Positions 43,521 through 53,343 of a stretch of 64,000 nucleotides of DNA are shown here, piece after piece. A program made the position numbers and the translations under genes. The notes under the pieces are model-generated. The model ran no database searches. It saw only the letters and a list, made by a program, of their open reading frames with translations, and was not told where the DNA came from. The DNA is from Siphonodentalium dalli (lineage: Eukaryota > Mollusca > Scaphopoda > Gadilida > Siphonodentaliidae), in contig CP136064.1 in assembly GCA_032622095.1 (NCBI GenBank), forward strand, positions 250,668,484 through 250,732,483, in the 5' to 3' direction. Position 1 is the first letter of the stretch; the number at the start of each line of letters is the position of its first letter.

Positions 43521-43811
43521 TTTTGTCTTGAGTTTTGTCAGCAAAAAATATTGCGACTGGCTTCTTCGGAGTTGAAGTGTAAAGTGTAGAATTACATCTG
43601 CTTTTATAGCATTTTCATCGCGAATGCTATAAAAGCAGATGTAATTCTACACTTTACACTTCAACTCCGAAGAAGCCAGTCGCAATATTTTTTGCTGACA
43701 AAACTCAAGACAAAAATGTTTAAGAGAATTAAAAGACCTGTTTCAGACGACGCCGCCAGCGAAGAAGATATTGTTAGAAAAAGACCAAGGCCTGCAGTTA
43801 TTGAAGAGAGC
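43425..43811. promoter_or_regulatory. Perfect inverted repeat forming a bidirectional promoter and shared N-termini
   Basis: Arms of 189 bp (43425-43613 and 43623-43811) are perfect complements around a 9-bp centre. Each contains CTATAAAAG (TATA box; plus strand 43627-43635), a leader with CTCCGAAGAAGCCAGTCG, and the first 31-32 codons of each gene. Such identity implies gene conversion or a recent inverted duplication. Confidence 0.85.
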
Positions 43812-46800
43812 GATATGGAAACTGATAAGGTAGAAAGTGAAGAGAGCGATATGGAAACTGATAGGGCAGAAAGTGAAGAGAGCGATATGGAAACTGATGA
43901 GGCAGAAAGTGAAGAGAGCGATATGGAAACTGATAGGGCAGAAAGTGAAGAAAGTTCTAGTGATGGGCAGATTGGACGCGGTCGAAGACAGAATAGAGAA
44001 ATTGGTGGGAAGAGAAAGAGAAGTCTGGCTAGAGAGCGTGTTGTGTTCAATCCAACAAAATATTTCAAAATGGAGCTGAACTCGGAGAAATTTTCCAGAA
44101 AATTTAAATCAGCATCACGACAATTTGGTGTGAAATTCGAGAAATTTACAGATCCAATCGAAAACATTCCAGAGATATTTGAGAAGTTGTCAGAAGAATT
44201 GAAACAGAAATGTTCACCAAATGAGAAGACAAGAATCAGAGTTACGATAAATCATCCAGGACTTGATATGAGCATTTTCATTCCATTCACAAAAGCCAGT
44301 GAATTGAATGGTGGGACACTCATGGATAATATTCAAAATGTGGTTCAATCAAATGCAGCCTTTACAATTCATGACGGTGCACTCAATTTCGAAATCTTCG
44401 TTACAGATATTCCGGAAGGTGGTACACGACACTCACTACATTATGGACCATTTGCAGACAAGAACAAGCTGACAAAAGTAAAAAGAAGTATTGTCCGGAT
44501 TGAAAATGCTGATGATGTTATGTGTATGTCAAGATCTATTGTCGTCGGAATGTGTAAGGCAGATAGTGATGGATCTGCGTGCTGGTCAAAGATATGGAAA
44601 AGAATAAGACAATCAATATACACAGCACAAACAGATGCAGCAAAAAATCTACTCAACCGTGCTGGCATTCCACACGATACAGTTTGCAGTATCAATGAGT
44701 TCCACAAGATTCAAGAAATATTGTATCCAGAATATGTTGTGAAAATTCACAATGAATTTGCTGGCGCTGGATTTCTATTTGAACCTGCAGAAATGTGTTC
44801 GGATAGCAAATGTGTACACATCTACTACAACAACAATCACTTCGACACCATAACATCAATCAAAGGATTTCTAGGCACCAGCTACTACTGCGAATTCTGC
44901 GACATTGGATTCCATATGCGTGGCGATCATCGATGCAGATTTGTTTGTGCATGCTGGTCATTGACACAGTGTAATTTCACAAATTGGGTGAAGTGTAGAA
45001 CGTGTCGACGATCATTCAGAAGTAAATCATGTTTCGACAACCATTTGAAGACGGAAGGAAAACAGAAAAGAAAAATATGTGATTTGGTTCAACTATGCAA
45101 CAATTGTGATGAAGAAATTCTCATCAATAAATCAAGCAGACATATATGTGCGGGGTTGAAGAAATGCAAACATTGCAAAGAAATCGTTGAAGCAGATCAC
45201 AGGTGCTACATTCCAAAATATGAATCACCGGAAAAGAAACCTGCAAAGATTCCATATGTATTCTTTGACTTTGAATGCAGACAAGACACAGGTGTTCATA
45301 TTCCAAACTTCTGTGTTGCACATACCGCTTGTGGAGATTGCATGTGCAAACCAATCGAAGAAAAATGTGAAACATGCGGACGGATTCCAGAGAATTTGTA
45401 TTCAAGGGTGACAATGTTTTAACAGACTTCACAAACTGGTTATTCCACCAAGATCACAAAGGATGTGTTGCAATAGCACATAATGCTCAGGGATACGATG
45501 CACAGTTTCTACTTCAAGCACTCATACAAAGTGGAATTCATAAACCAGAACTGATCATGAATGGAAACAAGATTCTCAGTTTAAAATGCAACAGCGTGAA
45601 AGTTATTGATTCTCTGAGTTTTCTGATGATGCCGCTTTCAAAGTTTCCACAAACTTTTCAGCTGAATGAGATGGCGAAAGGACACTTTCCACATTGGGCG
45701 AATTCACCAAAGTTTCAAAATTACATTGGACATTACTTGGCTTCTGATTACTACAAACCAGACATGATGAGCGTGGAAAATCGAGAGAAATTCTTTGAAT
45801 GGTACAATGAGAAAATAGAAAATTACGTGATATTCAACTTCCAAGAAGAGATGGAGAAGTACTGCAAATCAGACGTGGATATTCTTCGCCGTGGATGTGG
45901 AAAATTCAGGAAATACATATTGGAAACAGAACAGATTGACCCGTTCATTGAGTCAATAACATTGGCGCAAGTTTGCAATTTGGCATGGAGGAAGAATTCA
46001 ATGCCAGAGAAAACAATTGGAATCATTCCAGATGGTGGATACCCATGTGCTAAAAACTATTCCATGAAAGCGATACGTTGGCTTCAACATATATCATTGT
46101 CACGTATGATAACAATCAAGCATGCTTTGAATGGAGGAGAAATCAAGATTGGTGGACACTACGTCGATGGATATGAGGAAGCCACAAGAACAGTTTTTGA
46201 GATGAATGGATGTCTGTTTCATGGATGTCCAAAATGTTACAACAACAGACAATACAAGAATCCCTATACGATGCTCACCATGGAAGAATTATATACAAGA
46301 ACTCAACAGAAGAAAGATGAACTGGAAAGTGTTGGTTACAGAGTTGAATCAATTTGGGAGCATCAGATCGACGAAAGAATGAAATCGGATGTGAAATTCA
46401 AACAACAAATGGAATCTTTCTACAAACATCGAGACCCCATTTTGCCAAGAGAAGCATTGTTTGGTGGACGTACAAATGCCATCAAATTGTACGAGGAAAT
46501 TGATCAAGATTCCACAAAAGAAATCAAGTTCATCGATGTGTGTTCGTTGTATCCATTTTGCAACAAATATAAATTCTACCCTGTTGGACATCCAGAAATT
46601 TTGAGCCAAGAGCAGATCGATCAAGAACACATTAGAGACTATGCGGGGCTTGTTAAATGTACAATTTTACCACCATCGAAATTGTATATTCCAGTTCTAC
46701 CGATTCATTGTAACAAGAAAATGGTTTTTACTCTGTGCAACACTTGTGCCATCAATGAGAACGAGGCATGTAACCATTCAGAAGAAGATCGAGCTATAAC

Positions 46801-47775
46801 CGGAGTGTGGACCACGCCAGAATTATTCAAAGCAATGGATGTTGGCTACAAAATACTTGATGTGTACCAAATTTGGCATTGGACAGATTGGACAGATGAA
46901 ATATACAAATCCTATATCGACAAACATCTAAAGATCAAACAGGAATGTAGTGGTTATCCATTTGGTGTTGAGACAGAAGAACAGAAGCAAAAGTTTGTAC
47001 AGGATTATTATGCAGCTGAGGGTATAAAATTGGAGAACATCGAGAAGAATCCAGGAAAACGCCAAATATCTAAAATTATGATTAATTGTATATGGGGTAA
47101 GAATGCACAAAGAAATCTTATGTCAAAAACAGAGTATGTGGATAAACCATCACGTTATTTTGATTTGCTTACTAGTAACAATATAATTGTTCAAAATGTT
47201 ACACTTCTTGATGGTGACAAATTCATTCTGGTAAATTATGTTGATATTTTAGATAATATTGAACCTCATCATTCAGCAAATGTTGTTGTTGCTTCTTTTG
47301 TTACAGCGTATGCAAGATTACAATTGTATAAAGTTTTTAAAAAACTTGGAGATAGAGTGCTGTATTTTGATACAGACAGCTGTATGTATGTCAGTGATCC
47401 ATCAAAGAAGAACATCAAAGATTGGGGAAATGGAGCGACGAACATCCAGATGCAAAGATTGTCAAATTTGTTGGACTTGGGCCAAAGAACTACGGATATG
47501 AATACATCAAAGATGGGAGAAGATACACCAAATGTAAGGTAAAAGGTATCACTCTTGATTACAGCACAAGTCAAAAAGTTAATTTTGAAACAATGGTACA
47601 ATGTGTTAATGATCGTGAAAATTTCAAAACTGTTGTTGAGTATCCTTCCAGAATTAAAAGACAAAAGAACCATCAACTGATTAGTGAGTGTCAAACCAAA
47701 ACTTTCAGATCGGTGTACACAAAACGAAAACTCGTCAATGGTATTCATACATATCCATACGGATGGAGATGTTGA
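43716..47775 (+). pseudogene. POLB: Protein-primed DNA polymerase B (Polinton), two frameshifts
   Basis: The ATG at 43716 is 80 nt after the TATA box. A basic/acidic N-terminal tail with four 12-residue acidic repeats (43803-43946) precedes the Polinton-type N-terminal region with several Cys/His pairs (CEFCDIGFH, CRTCRRSF, CNNCDEEI, CKHCKEIV). Exonuclease motifs are FFDFECRQ, NAQGYDAQF and YCKSDVDIL. Polymerase motifs are DVCSLYP (A), KIMINCIWGKNAQR (B) and YFDTDS (C). One-base frameshifts occur at about 45385 and about 47430, so the protein lies in three frames (43716-45422, 45374-47542, 47422-47775). The catalytic residues are otherwise intact. It replicates the element from a terminal protein at the TIR ends. 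Frameshifts may be real decay or assembly error. Confidence 0.93.
43803..43946 (+). repeat. 36-bp coding tandem repeat, four units, in the polymerase N-tail
   Basis: Units starting GAAGAGAGCGATATGGAAAC at 43803, 43839, 43875 and 43911 encode ESDMETD plus an E/A/S linker. They are strongly acidic, absent from the sister zinc-knuckle gene, and likely polymorphic in length. Confidence 0.85.
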
Positions 47776-47791
47776 GTCATTTCATGTCAAG

Positions 47792-48388
47792 ATGTTGGCA
47801 GGAGTAGTACCTCCAGAAATTGCTGAGAAGATTTATGGATATTTGGTGGCACAGTCAACGCTTATTCCAGAGATAAAGAAGGAATTACAAGAAGTCTGGT
47901 TTGAAAGAGAAAAGAAAGCAATACTACGATGCTGTGATGTCGGCGAATGTTTACAGAGATTGGCCTATCTTGAGTCAAGTATATCTTCTCATTTCTCTCA
48001 AAAATATATTGAATCATTTATTAAATTCAAAACATTTTTTCTCATTGAAAAAATATCTGATTTTTGGATATTTGGTGGTGATCAACCCCATTTAGATTTA
48101 GATTTAGGAACTTTTGATGAACATGACTATATTCATTATACAAAGTATGAAGATCATTTTCCTCTTGCTGGGGGAACTTTTGAATCAGCTCCTAGGATCT
48201 ATGGGTATTTGTTAACAAAAAAAATGTCAACACATGCAAAAATTCAAAACATTTTGGGGGATGATTTTTATATTTACAGAACAAAGTACAGAAGAATAGA
48301 AGACTATAATAATTGGATTATTGAAATATATGGAAATATTTACAGCTTTGGAGATTTCTCTTTAAGAACTAAATTCACACGTCGTTAA
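47792..48388 (+). CDS. Unknown Polinton protein, 198 aa
   Basis: ATG at 47792, 17 nt after the polymerase stop; an in-frame upstream extension overlapping the polymerase was not used. It begins MLAGVVPPEIAEKIYGYLV and is rich in aromatic residues in the C-terminal half (FYIYRTKYRRIEDYNNW). No motif is recognised. Position between polymerase and packaging ATPase suggests a replication or early virion role, which is inference. Confidence 0.65.
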   Translation: MLAGVVPPEIAEKIYGYLVAQSTLIPEIKKELQEVWFEREKKAILRCCDVGECLQRLAYLESSISSHFSQKYIESFIKFKTFFLIEKISDFWIFGGDQPHLDLDLGTFDEHDYIHYTKYEDHFPLAGGTFESAPRIYGYLLTKKMSTHAKIQNILGDDFYIYRTKYRRIEDYNNWIIEIYGNIYSFGDFSLRTKFTRR

Positions 48389-48421
48389 GTTCACTCTCTG
48401 ATTAGACATCAAAGTGACAAC

Positions 48422-49072
48422 ATGGAAGAATCTTTACTTTTCCAACATCCGTGTAATTTCTTTATCAGCGGACCTAGTGGATCAGGTAAAACAGAATTTG
48501 TTAAAAAAGTTATTGAATTTAAACACGATTTATTCCAAACACCACCAAAGAAAATAGTTTGGTGTTACAAAGAATGGCAAGACACATACAATCGTATAAA
48601 AGAAATTGATAACGTTGAGTTTATCGATGGTATTCCAGACGATGATGAGGAAATTGTATCAGATAAATCATTTCCTCATCTTGTTGTTTTCGATGACATG
48701 ATGGGGGAACAAGATGAAGACAAAATAATGCTTTGGTTTACTAGAAAAGGTCATCATCGAAATGCTTCAATAATTTACATTACTCAAAACATGTTCCAAA
48801 AATCAAAAAGTAGCAGAACTATAAGTTTGAATGCACACTACATGGTTTTATTTCAAAGCGTTCGAGATAAAAATCAAATAAAAGTTTTGGCTCATCAAAT
48901 GCAAACCAATCATTTGAAACAAGCATACGAAGATGCAACTTCAATAAATCATGGATATATTTTAGTAGATTTTCATCCTAGAACAGAAAATTATTTGCGA
49001 ATTAGAACTGATATTTTCCATAAATGGTTGACAGCTAAAGACCGAGGTCTTGTCATTTATTCAAAAGTATAA
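48422..49072 (+). CDS. ATP: FtsK/HerA-type genome-packaging ATPase
   Basis: 216 residues from ATG at 48422. The Walker A motif GPSGSGKT is at residues 17-24 and the Walker B region LVVFDD at 87-92. ITQNMF follows at the sensor position, and Arg-rich text (FTRKGHHRNAS) between them could supply an arginine finger. Length and layout match the A32-like packaging ATPases of Polintons and related viruses, which pump genomes into capsids. No damage is visible. Confidence 0.93.
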   Translation: MEESLLFQHPCNFFISGPSGSGKTEFVKKVIEFKHDLFQTPPKKIVWCYKEWQDTYNRIKEIDNVEFIDGIPDDDEEIVSDKSFPHLVVFDDMMGEQDEDKIMLWFTRKGHHRNASIIYITQNMFQKSKSSRTISLNAHYMVLFQSVRDKNQIKVLAHQMQTNHLKQAYEDATSINHGYILVDFHPRTENYLRIRTDIFHKWLTAKDRGLVIYSKV

Positions 49073-49106
49073 ATTCAGTTGTTGTTACTTTTTTCATTTT
49101 AGAACC

Positions 49107-49693
49107 ATGTCGTCCACCGAGATGTTTAGTCATGATGAACTGTCACAAATTATAAATTTCTTCACTTTTGCAGCTGAATTATTTCTTGAACATGATTGGA
49201 AATTACCATCACAGACAAAAAAGTTTTTTCAGAGAAATAAAAATGTTCTTAAAAAAATCTCTGATCGATCAACTGATATGGAAACAAAACGCAATTTAAT
49301 TTTACAACGAGGTGGTAGTGGGTTCCTTGGGGGAGTTTTAATTAGAAGTCTTTTGAAAAATTCATTTGAACAAACTGGTAGACAATCTAAAAGTAAATCA
49401 AAGGTTTCTCCAAAACGTTCAAAGATTACACTGATGCAAACACAACAAAGGGGTAATCAAAAAGAATCTAAACGTAAAACAAAGCTTTCTCTAAATCATT
49501 CAAATTTACACCGATGCAAACTCAACAAAATCAACATTCTAAATTTACACCTATACCTTCTCAGCAGAACCCTCAACATCAACCGTTACAAAAAAAACCA
49601 GTTATTGATCTTGAATTTTCTAAATTTATGCCGTTGTCTGATCCATCGAAATCGGCATTCGAAGCTTTAGAATGGTTCAATCAGAAAAGATAA
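49107..49693 (+). pseudogene. Polinton small virion-type protein with QRGG motif, frameshifted
   Basis: ATG at 49107 (the earlier in-frame start lies in the ATPase). The N-terminal helix (LSQIINFFTFAAELFLEHDW) leads to LILQRGGSGFLGGVLIRSLL, a Gly-Gly site followed by a hydrophobic helix. Such layout resembles adenovirus/Polinton precursor proteins cut by the adenain-like protease. A basic low-complexity region follows with repeated MQTQQ text. At about 49485 the frame shifts by one base: the protein-like C-terminus (SDPSKSAFEALEWFNQKR) is in another frame, ending TAA at 49693. In the unshifted frame the ORF runs on to 49670 as Asn/Leu-rich filler. Confidence 0.65.
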
Positions 49694-49749
49694 AAGATGA
49701 AACATATAATTTTTCTGCTCATTTTGAGACAACTACTTAGACTGTGAAG

Positions 49750-50112
49750 ATGTCTTCAAAAACTAAGAGCCGGAAAGTACCGCTGATAAAAAAATATGGG
49801 GAGTTGATTGTTGCAATGAGTAAAGTTCCATCTGCATATAAAAAGAAAATGATCAACGATGCTCCGAAACAAGTGATGGATTGCATTTCAGAATGTTGTC
49901 AAAATCTTTTAAAAGGTAATGTAAAACTGAATGAAGCTCAGAACCGCAAGTTACATTCGAAGTGTAAACATATCAGATATCTTGCAGACAAGAACAAACC
50001 TTTGCAACAAAAGAAGAAAATTTTGAATCAAAAAGGTGGCTTTTTACCATTATTATTTCTTGCTCCATTGATTAGCAAAACATTAGGTGCAGTTGTTAAA
50101 AATATTTTGTAA
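49750..50112 (+). CDS. Polinton small virion-type protein with QKGG and membrane-active tail, 120 aa
   Basis: ATG at 49750 (a GTG two codons earlier is less likely). Basic helical body, then KKILNQKGGFLPLLFLAPLI and SKTLGAVVKNIL at the C-terminus. The Gly-Gly preceded by a basic residue fits an adenain-type cleavage site, releasing a hydrophobic or amphipathic C-terminal peptide. Similar proteins recur in Polintons. A role in capsid maturation or membrane penetration is inferred. Confidence 0.75.
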   Translation: MSSKTKSRKVPLIKKYGELIVAMSKVPSAYKKKMINDAPKQVMDCISECCQNLLKGNVKLNEAQNRKLHSKCKHIRYLADKNKPLQQKKKILNQKGGFLPLLFLAPLISKTLGAVVKNIL

Positions 50113-50132
50113 AAACTAAATCTCAAATAAAT

Positions 50133-50852
50133 ATGAAGAAAATGGTTATTGTACCATTCAGAATGTTGGAAGATTTCAAACAATGGAAAATGTCAGAAAT
50201 GAATAAACCTCAATTACCTCCTGATCCTGCAATTTCAAATGTTTCAGATTCTTACAAAGAATTGAAATCAGTTTATGATAAAAATATTTCTGAATCAGAA
50301 AAGGCACAGTTATTTGGAGAAAATTTGTACAAATTGAAAACTTCACAAAAATCTTTAAATTCAAAATTCAGTTTACCTGAACAAAAGTTATCTGAAAACT
50401 TTGGGAACATGAGTGAACATATATTGGAAAGTGTTCCATCTAAACTTCGTGGTAAAGCACAACAAATTTTAACATTGTTGTCAACTAATCCTAAACTTAG
50501 ATGGGATGATCGTGGACAATTAATTTATGGAACAGAAACAGTTACTGGATCAAATATAATTGATTTGATAAACGATGTTGTTCGTCACCGAAAAGGTTTT
50601 GACCCAGTTGGTTATGAAACATTCCTACGTGGATTGGGGGAACTTAATGTACCACAAGATTATGTAGGTAACAGGAATCGATGGTTGTGGATACAAAGAC
50701 ATTTAAAAGGTCACACTGGTGATGAGTTTCATACACCTCATGCAACTCCTAGCAGTGGCAAGTCAAGAAAACGTTCAGTTGATATTTTCACACCTCAAAG
50801 TTTTCCTAAAACCAGAAAATCTATTTTGAAAGAATGGTCCCCACTTACATAA
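50133..50852 (+). CDS. Conserved Polinton protein of unknown function, 239 aa
   Basis: ATG at 50133. A coiled-coil-like N-terminal half (SVYDKNISESEKAQLFGENL) precedes a segment with NPKLRWDDRGQLIYGTETV, NIIDLINDVVRHRKGFDPVG and GLGELNVPQDYVGN. These blocks recur in Polinton gene sets, though the biochemical role is unknown. A basic C-terminus follows (SGKSRKRSVDIF). It overlaps the integrase by 19 nt. Confidence 0.8.
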   Translation: MKKMVIVPFRMLEDFKQWKMSEMNKPQLPPDPAISNVSDSYKELKSVYDKNISESEKAQLFGENLYKLKTSQKSLNSKFSLPEQKLSENFGNMSEHILESVPSKLRGKAQQILTLLSTNPKLRWDDRGQLIYGTETVTGSNIIDLINDVVRHRKGFDPVGYETFLRGLGELNVPQDYVGNRNRWLWIQRHLKGHTGDEFHTPHATPSSGKSRKRSVDIFTPQSFPKTRKSILKEWSPLT

Positions 50853-51928
50853 AATTTGACAAACTTCTAACTGAAATTTACTACAATCCAAAAGAAGTTG
50901 GTGGTTTCAGTGGAGCAAATCAACTTTTTAAAAATGCGAAAGAAACAAATAACAAAATTAAACTTTCAGATGTTAAAAAATGGTTACAATGGCAAAAAAC
51001 ATATACTTTGCACAAACCAATTGTTCGGAAATTTCGCAGACGTAAAACTATTGTTGCAGGAATTGATATTCAGTGGCAAGCTGATTTGGCAGATTTGCAA
51101 ACTTTGCAAAAGCACAATGACAATTACAGATATTTACTTTGTGTTATTGATGTGTTCTCAAAATTTGCATGGGTTGAAAAAATTAAAGACAAAACTGGTA
51201 AAACTTTAGTTAAAACATTTCAGAAAATTCTCAAATCATCAAAACGAAAACCAGTTTCATTTCAATCTGACAAAGGTTCCGAATTCAAAAATAAATTATT
51301 TTTACAATTTTTGAAATCTAAGAAAATTCATTTTTTCACAACAGAGAATCCAGAGACAAAAGCAAGTATAGTTGAACGTTTTCAACGGACATTGAAAACA
51401 AAGATGTGGAAATATTTTACACATAATCAAACTTTGAAATACAATGATGTTTTGCACTATTTTGTGAATTCTTACAACAAAAGTTTTCATAGAAGTATTA
51501 AGATGGCACCAGTTTTAGTAACTCGAGAAAATGAAATTGAAGTTTCCAGAAATCTTTATGGAAAGTTAAAAACGAAAATAGATAAGATCTTGAAAGTTGG
51601 AGATTTTGTTAGAATAAATAAAACAAAGAGAACTTTTGATAAAGGATATCTTCCAAATTGGACAAAAGAAATTTTCAAAATTAGTAGAGTTTGTAAAAGT
51701 ACACCATTAACTTACAAATTAGTAGATTTAGATGGTGAAAACATCGCAGGTTCATTTTATGGTAAAGAAATTCAACATATAAAGGATAATAAAGTTTACG
51801 AAATTGAATCAGTTGTTGGTAAACGTTCAAGAAAAGTTGCTGGTAAATCAGTTAGAGAAATTAAAGTTCATTGGGGTGGTTATCCTAAAAAATTTGACAG
51901 TTGGATTCCTGCCACAAATTTGGTATAA
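50834..51928 (+). CDS. INT: Retroviral-type integrase with C-terminal chromodomain
   Basis: 364 residues. The rve core has the catalytic triad intact: D84 (QADLADL), D146 (FQSDKGSEF) and E181 (ASIVERFQRT), the last two 35 positions apart. It lacks a clear HHCC zinc motif at the N-terminus, which is usual in part of the Polinton family. The C-terminal ~45 residues (VYEIESVVGKRS, REIKVHWGGYP, FDSWIPATNL) form a chromodomain, which probably tethers insertion to histone-modified chromatin. The 6-bp target duplication seen here is its expected product. Confidence 0.95.
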   Translation: MVPTYIKFDKLLTEIYYNPKEVGGFSGANQLFKNAKETNNKIKLSDVKKWLQWQKTYTLHKPIVRKFRRRKTIVAGIDIQWQADLADLQTLQKHNDNYRYLLCVIDVFSKFAWVEKIKDKTGKTLVKTFQKILKSSKRKPVSFQSDKGSEFKNKLFLQFLKSKKIHFFTTENPETKASIVERFQRTLKTKMWKYFTHNQTLKYNDVLHYFVNSYNKSFHRSIKMAPVLVTRENEIEVSRNLYGKLKTKIDKILKVGDFVRINKTKRTFDKGYLPNWTKEIFKISRVCKSTPLTYKLVDLDGENIAGSFYGKEIQHIKDNKVYEIESVVGKRSRKVAGKSVREIKVHWGGYPKKFDSWIPATNLV

Positions 51929-51938
51929 AACTTTTAAC

Positions 51939-52961
51939 ATGGCTCAAAATGGTTCAGTTGATCTGGATGCTCCATCACAATTTCAAATCTGTGGAGAAAA
52001 AATTGCAAAAAATCAAGTAACATATTTTACACAAATTATTATAATTGTTGGTATAATCGCTACAGCGTTTGAAATATTTGAAAAATCAGTCGACAGAAAT
52101 TTTGAAAGTATGAATTCTTTCTACATTACAATTCCGAGCGACAGTTCAATGGTAATGTATCCAAACAATACTCAATGTTGTTTTACTGTACAATTACCAA
52201 AACCAATTCAAATTGATAAAGAAAAATGGGAAGTTGCATTAGTCGAACTGATAACACCTTCAGAAACATACAATGTTACAGGGGATTCGTGTAAATTCAA
52301 TTTGATTACAACTGATGCAATAATACTGTCTGTTCTTCAAAATCGTTTTGAAGAAAAGATATTTACGAGACCTGATGGCGTTCGTGCAATTGAAATACAG
52401 ATACGCGAAGGTTCGTATACCTCTGCGACAGATTTACTTGATACAATGCAAGATGTAATTGATGAAACACTTGGAGAAGCAATGCAAAACGAATACGGAT
52501 TTCACATCAAGTACTCAAAAGTTACAAAACGTGTGAAAATTATTCGCAAGAGTTTAAGTATCCCAAAACTAGGAATTGAATTACCACAATGTCTTTTGCA
52601 CAAGTTGGGTTACAAAACTGAAAACGCTTCTGAAGATTTTTATTCAAATAGTAGATTTCCGTTTGGTGTAGATTTGTTTGTTGGTCATAATCAAATGTTT
52701 GTTTATTCTGATATTGCCGATTTCACAATTGTTGGAAATGTTGAAGTACAAATTTTACGAGTTGTTTCTTTCAGAATTAAAAGAGATATCGACGGATTAC
52801 ATGTAAAACATGAATTTTTAAATTTACATTATGTTCCAGTTTCAAAGTCATACTTTGACAAAATTAGTGTAAATATAAGTGGCGACACAGGAGAATCAAT
52901 TCAGTTTATTGGTGGTAAGTCTTTGGCGAAGCTGCATTTCAGAAAACGAGAGGAGTTCTAA
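51939..52961 (+). CDS. mCP: Small membrane protein fused in frame to penton-like minor capsid protein
   Basis: ATG at 51939 opens MAQNGSVDLDAPSQFQICGE, then a transmembrane-like helix (YFTQIIIIVGIIATAF). In many Polintons a separate ~80-residue membrane microprotein starts like this. Here there is no stop, and the frame runs into MNSFYITIPSDSSM (ATG at 52110), the usual start of the single-jelly-roll penton protein. The latter includes KEKWEVALVELITPS and continues to 52961 (283 aa from 52110). So either one fused 340-aa protein is made, or the penton starts at 52110 and the first 57 codons are the remnant of a microprotein that lost its tail. The penton forms the capsid vertices. Confidence 0.85.
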   Translation: MAQNGSVDLDAPSQFQICGEKIAKNQVTYFTQIIIIVGIIATAFEIFEKSVDRNFESMNSFYITIPSDSSMVMYPNNTQCCFTVQLPKPIQIDKEKWEVALVELITPSETYNVTGDSCKFNLITTDAIILSVLQNRFEEKIFTRPDGVRAIEIQIREGSYTSATDLLDTMQDVIDETLGEAMQNEYGFHIKYSKVTKRVKIIRKSLSIPKLGIELPQCLLHKLGYKTENASEDFYSNSRFPFGVDLFVGHNQMFVYSDIADFTIVGNVEVQILRVVSFRIKRDIDGLHVKHEFLNLHYVPVSKSYFDKISVNISGDTGESIQFIGGKSLAKLHFRKREEF

Positions 52962-52966
52962 AAACA

Positions 52967-53341
52967 ATGTTTCCCGTGTATAGAGGTGTACCACGGCAAT
53001 ATGGTAACGGTATTGGTTCAATTTTCAAATCACTTATGAGATCTGATGTACCATTTCTAAAACCGATTGGTCGGACAGCTTTACAACTTGCGAAAAAACA
53101 CACTTTTGGTGTTGCAGATGAAATTATTAATCAAGGTAAAAGTCCGAAAGAAGCGTTGATGTCTGAAGGTAAAAAAGCTTTAAAATCTTTTGGCACACAA
53201 GCTAAAAATCAAATTTTGAACTCGAGACAAAAACCTAGAAAAAGAGTAGCGAATTCAAAAATGAATCATTCAGCTGTCAAACGCCGAAAAAGTCAGTCGA
53301 AAAAACATCCTAGCAGTCGAGCTCTTGATATTTTTGATTAA
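52967..53341 (+). CDS. Small basic virion-type protein, 124 aa
   Basis: Starts MFPVYRGVPRQYGNGIGSIF, followed by hydrophobic/basic helix text (RTALQLAKKHTFGVADEI) and a lysine/arginine-rich tail (KPRKRVANSKMN, KRRKSQSKKH). Proteins of this make-up, next to the capsid genes, recur in Polintons and recall adenovirus core or cement precursors. The N-terminal GNGIG could be a protease site. It is five nt after the penton stop and two nt before the MCP start, so co-expression is likely. Confidence 0.75.
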   Translation: MFPVYRGVPRQYGNGIGSIFKSLMRSDVPFLKPIGRTALQLAKKHTFGVADEIINQGKSPKEALMSEGKKALKSFGTQAKNQILNSRQKPRKRVANSKMNHSAVKRRKSQSKKHPSSRALDIFD

Positions 53342-53343
53342 TC

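Noticed and set aside
43692-43715. CTG/TTG start eight codons before the polymerase ATG, mirrored in the zinc-knuckle gene
   Set aside because: The ATG at 43716 is adequate and no evidence requires a non-ATG start.
43661-44167. 168-codon minus-strand ORF with LSSLSA repeats
   Set aside because: Antisense of the acidic repeat in the polymerase tail; no promoter or motif of its own.
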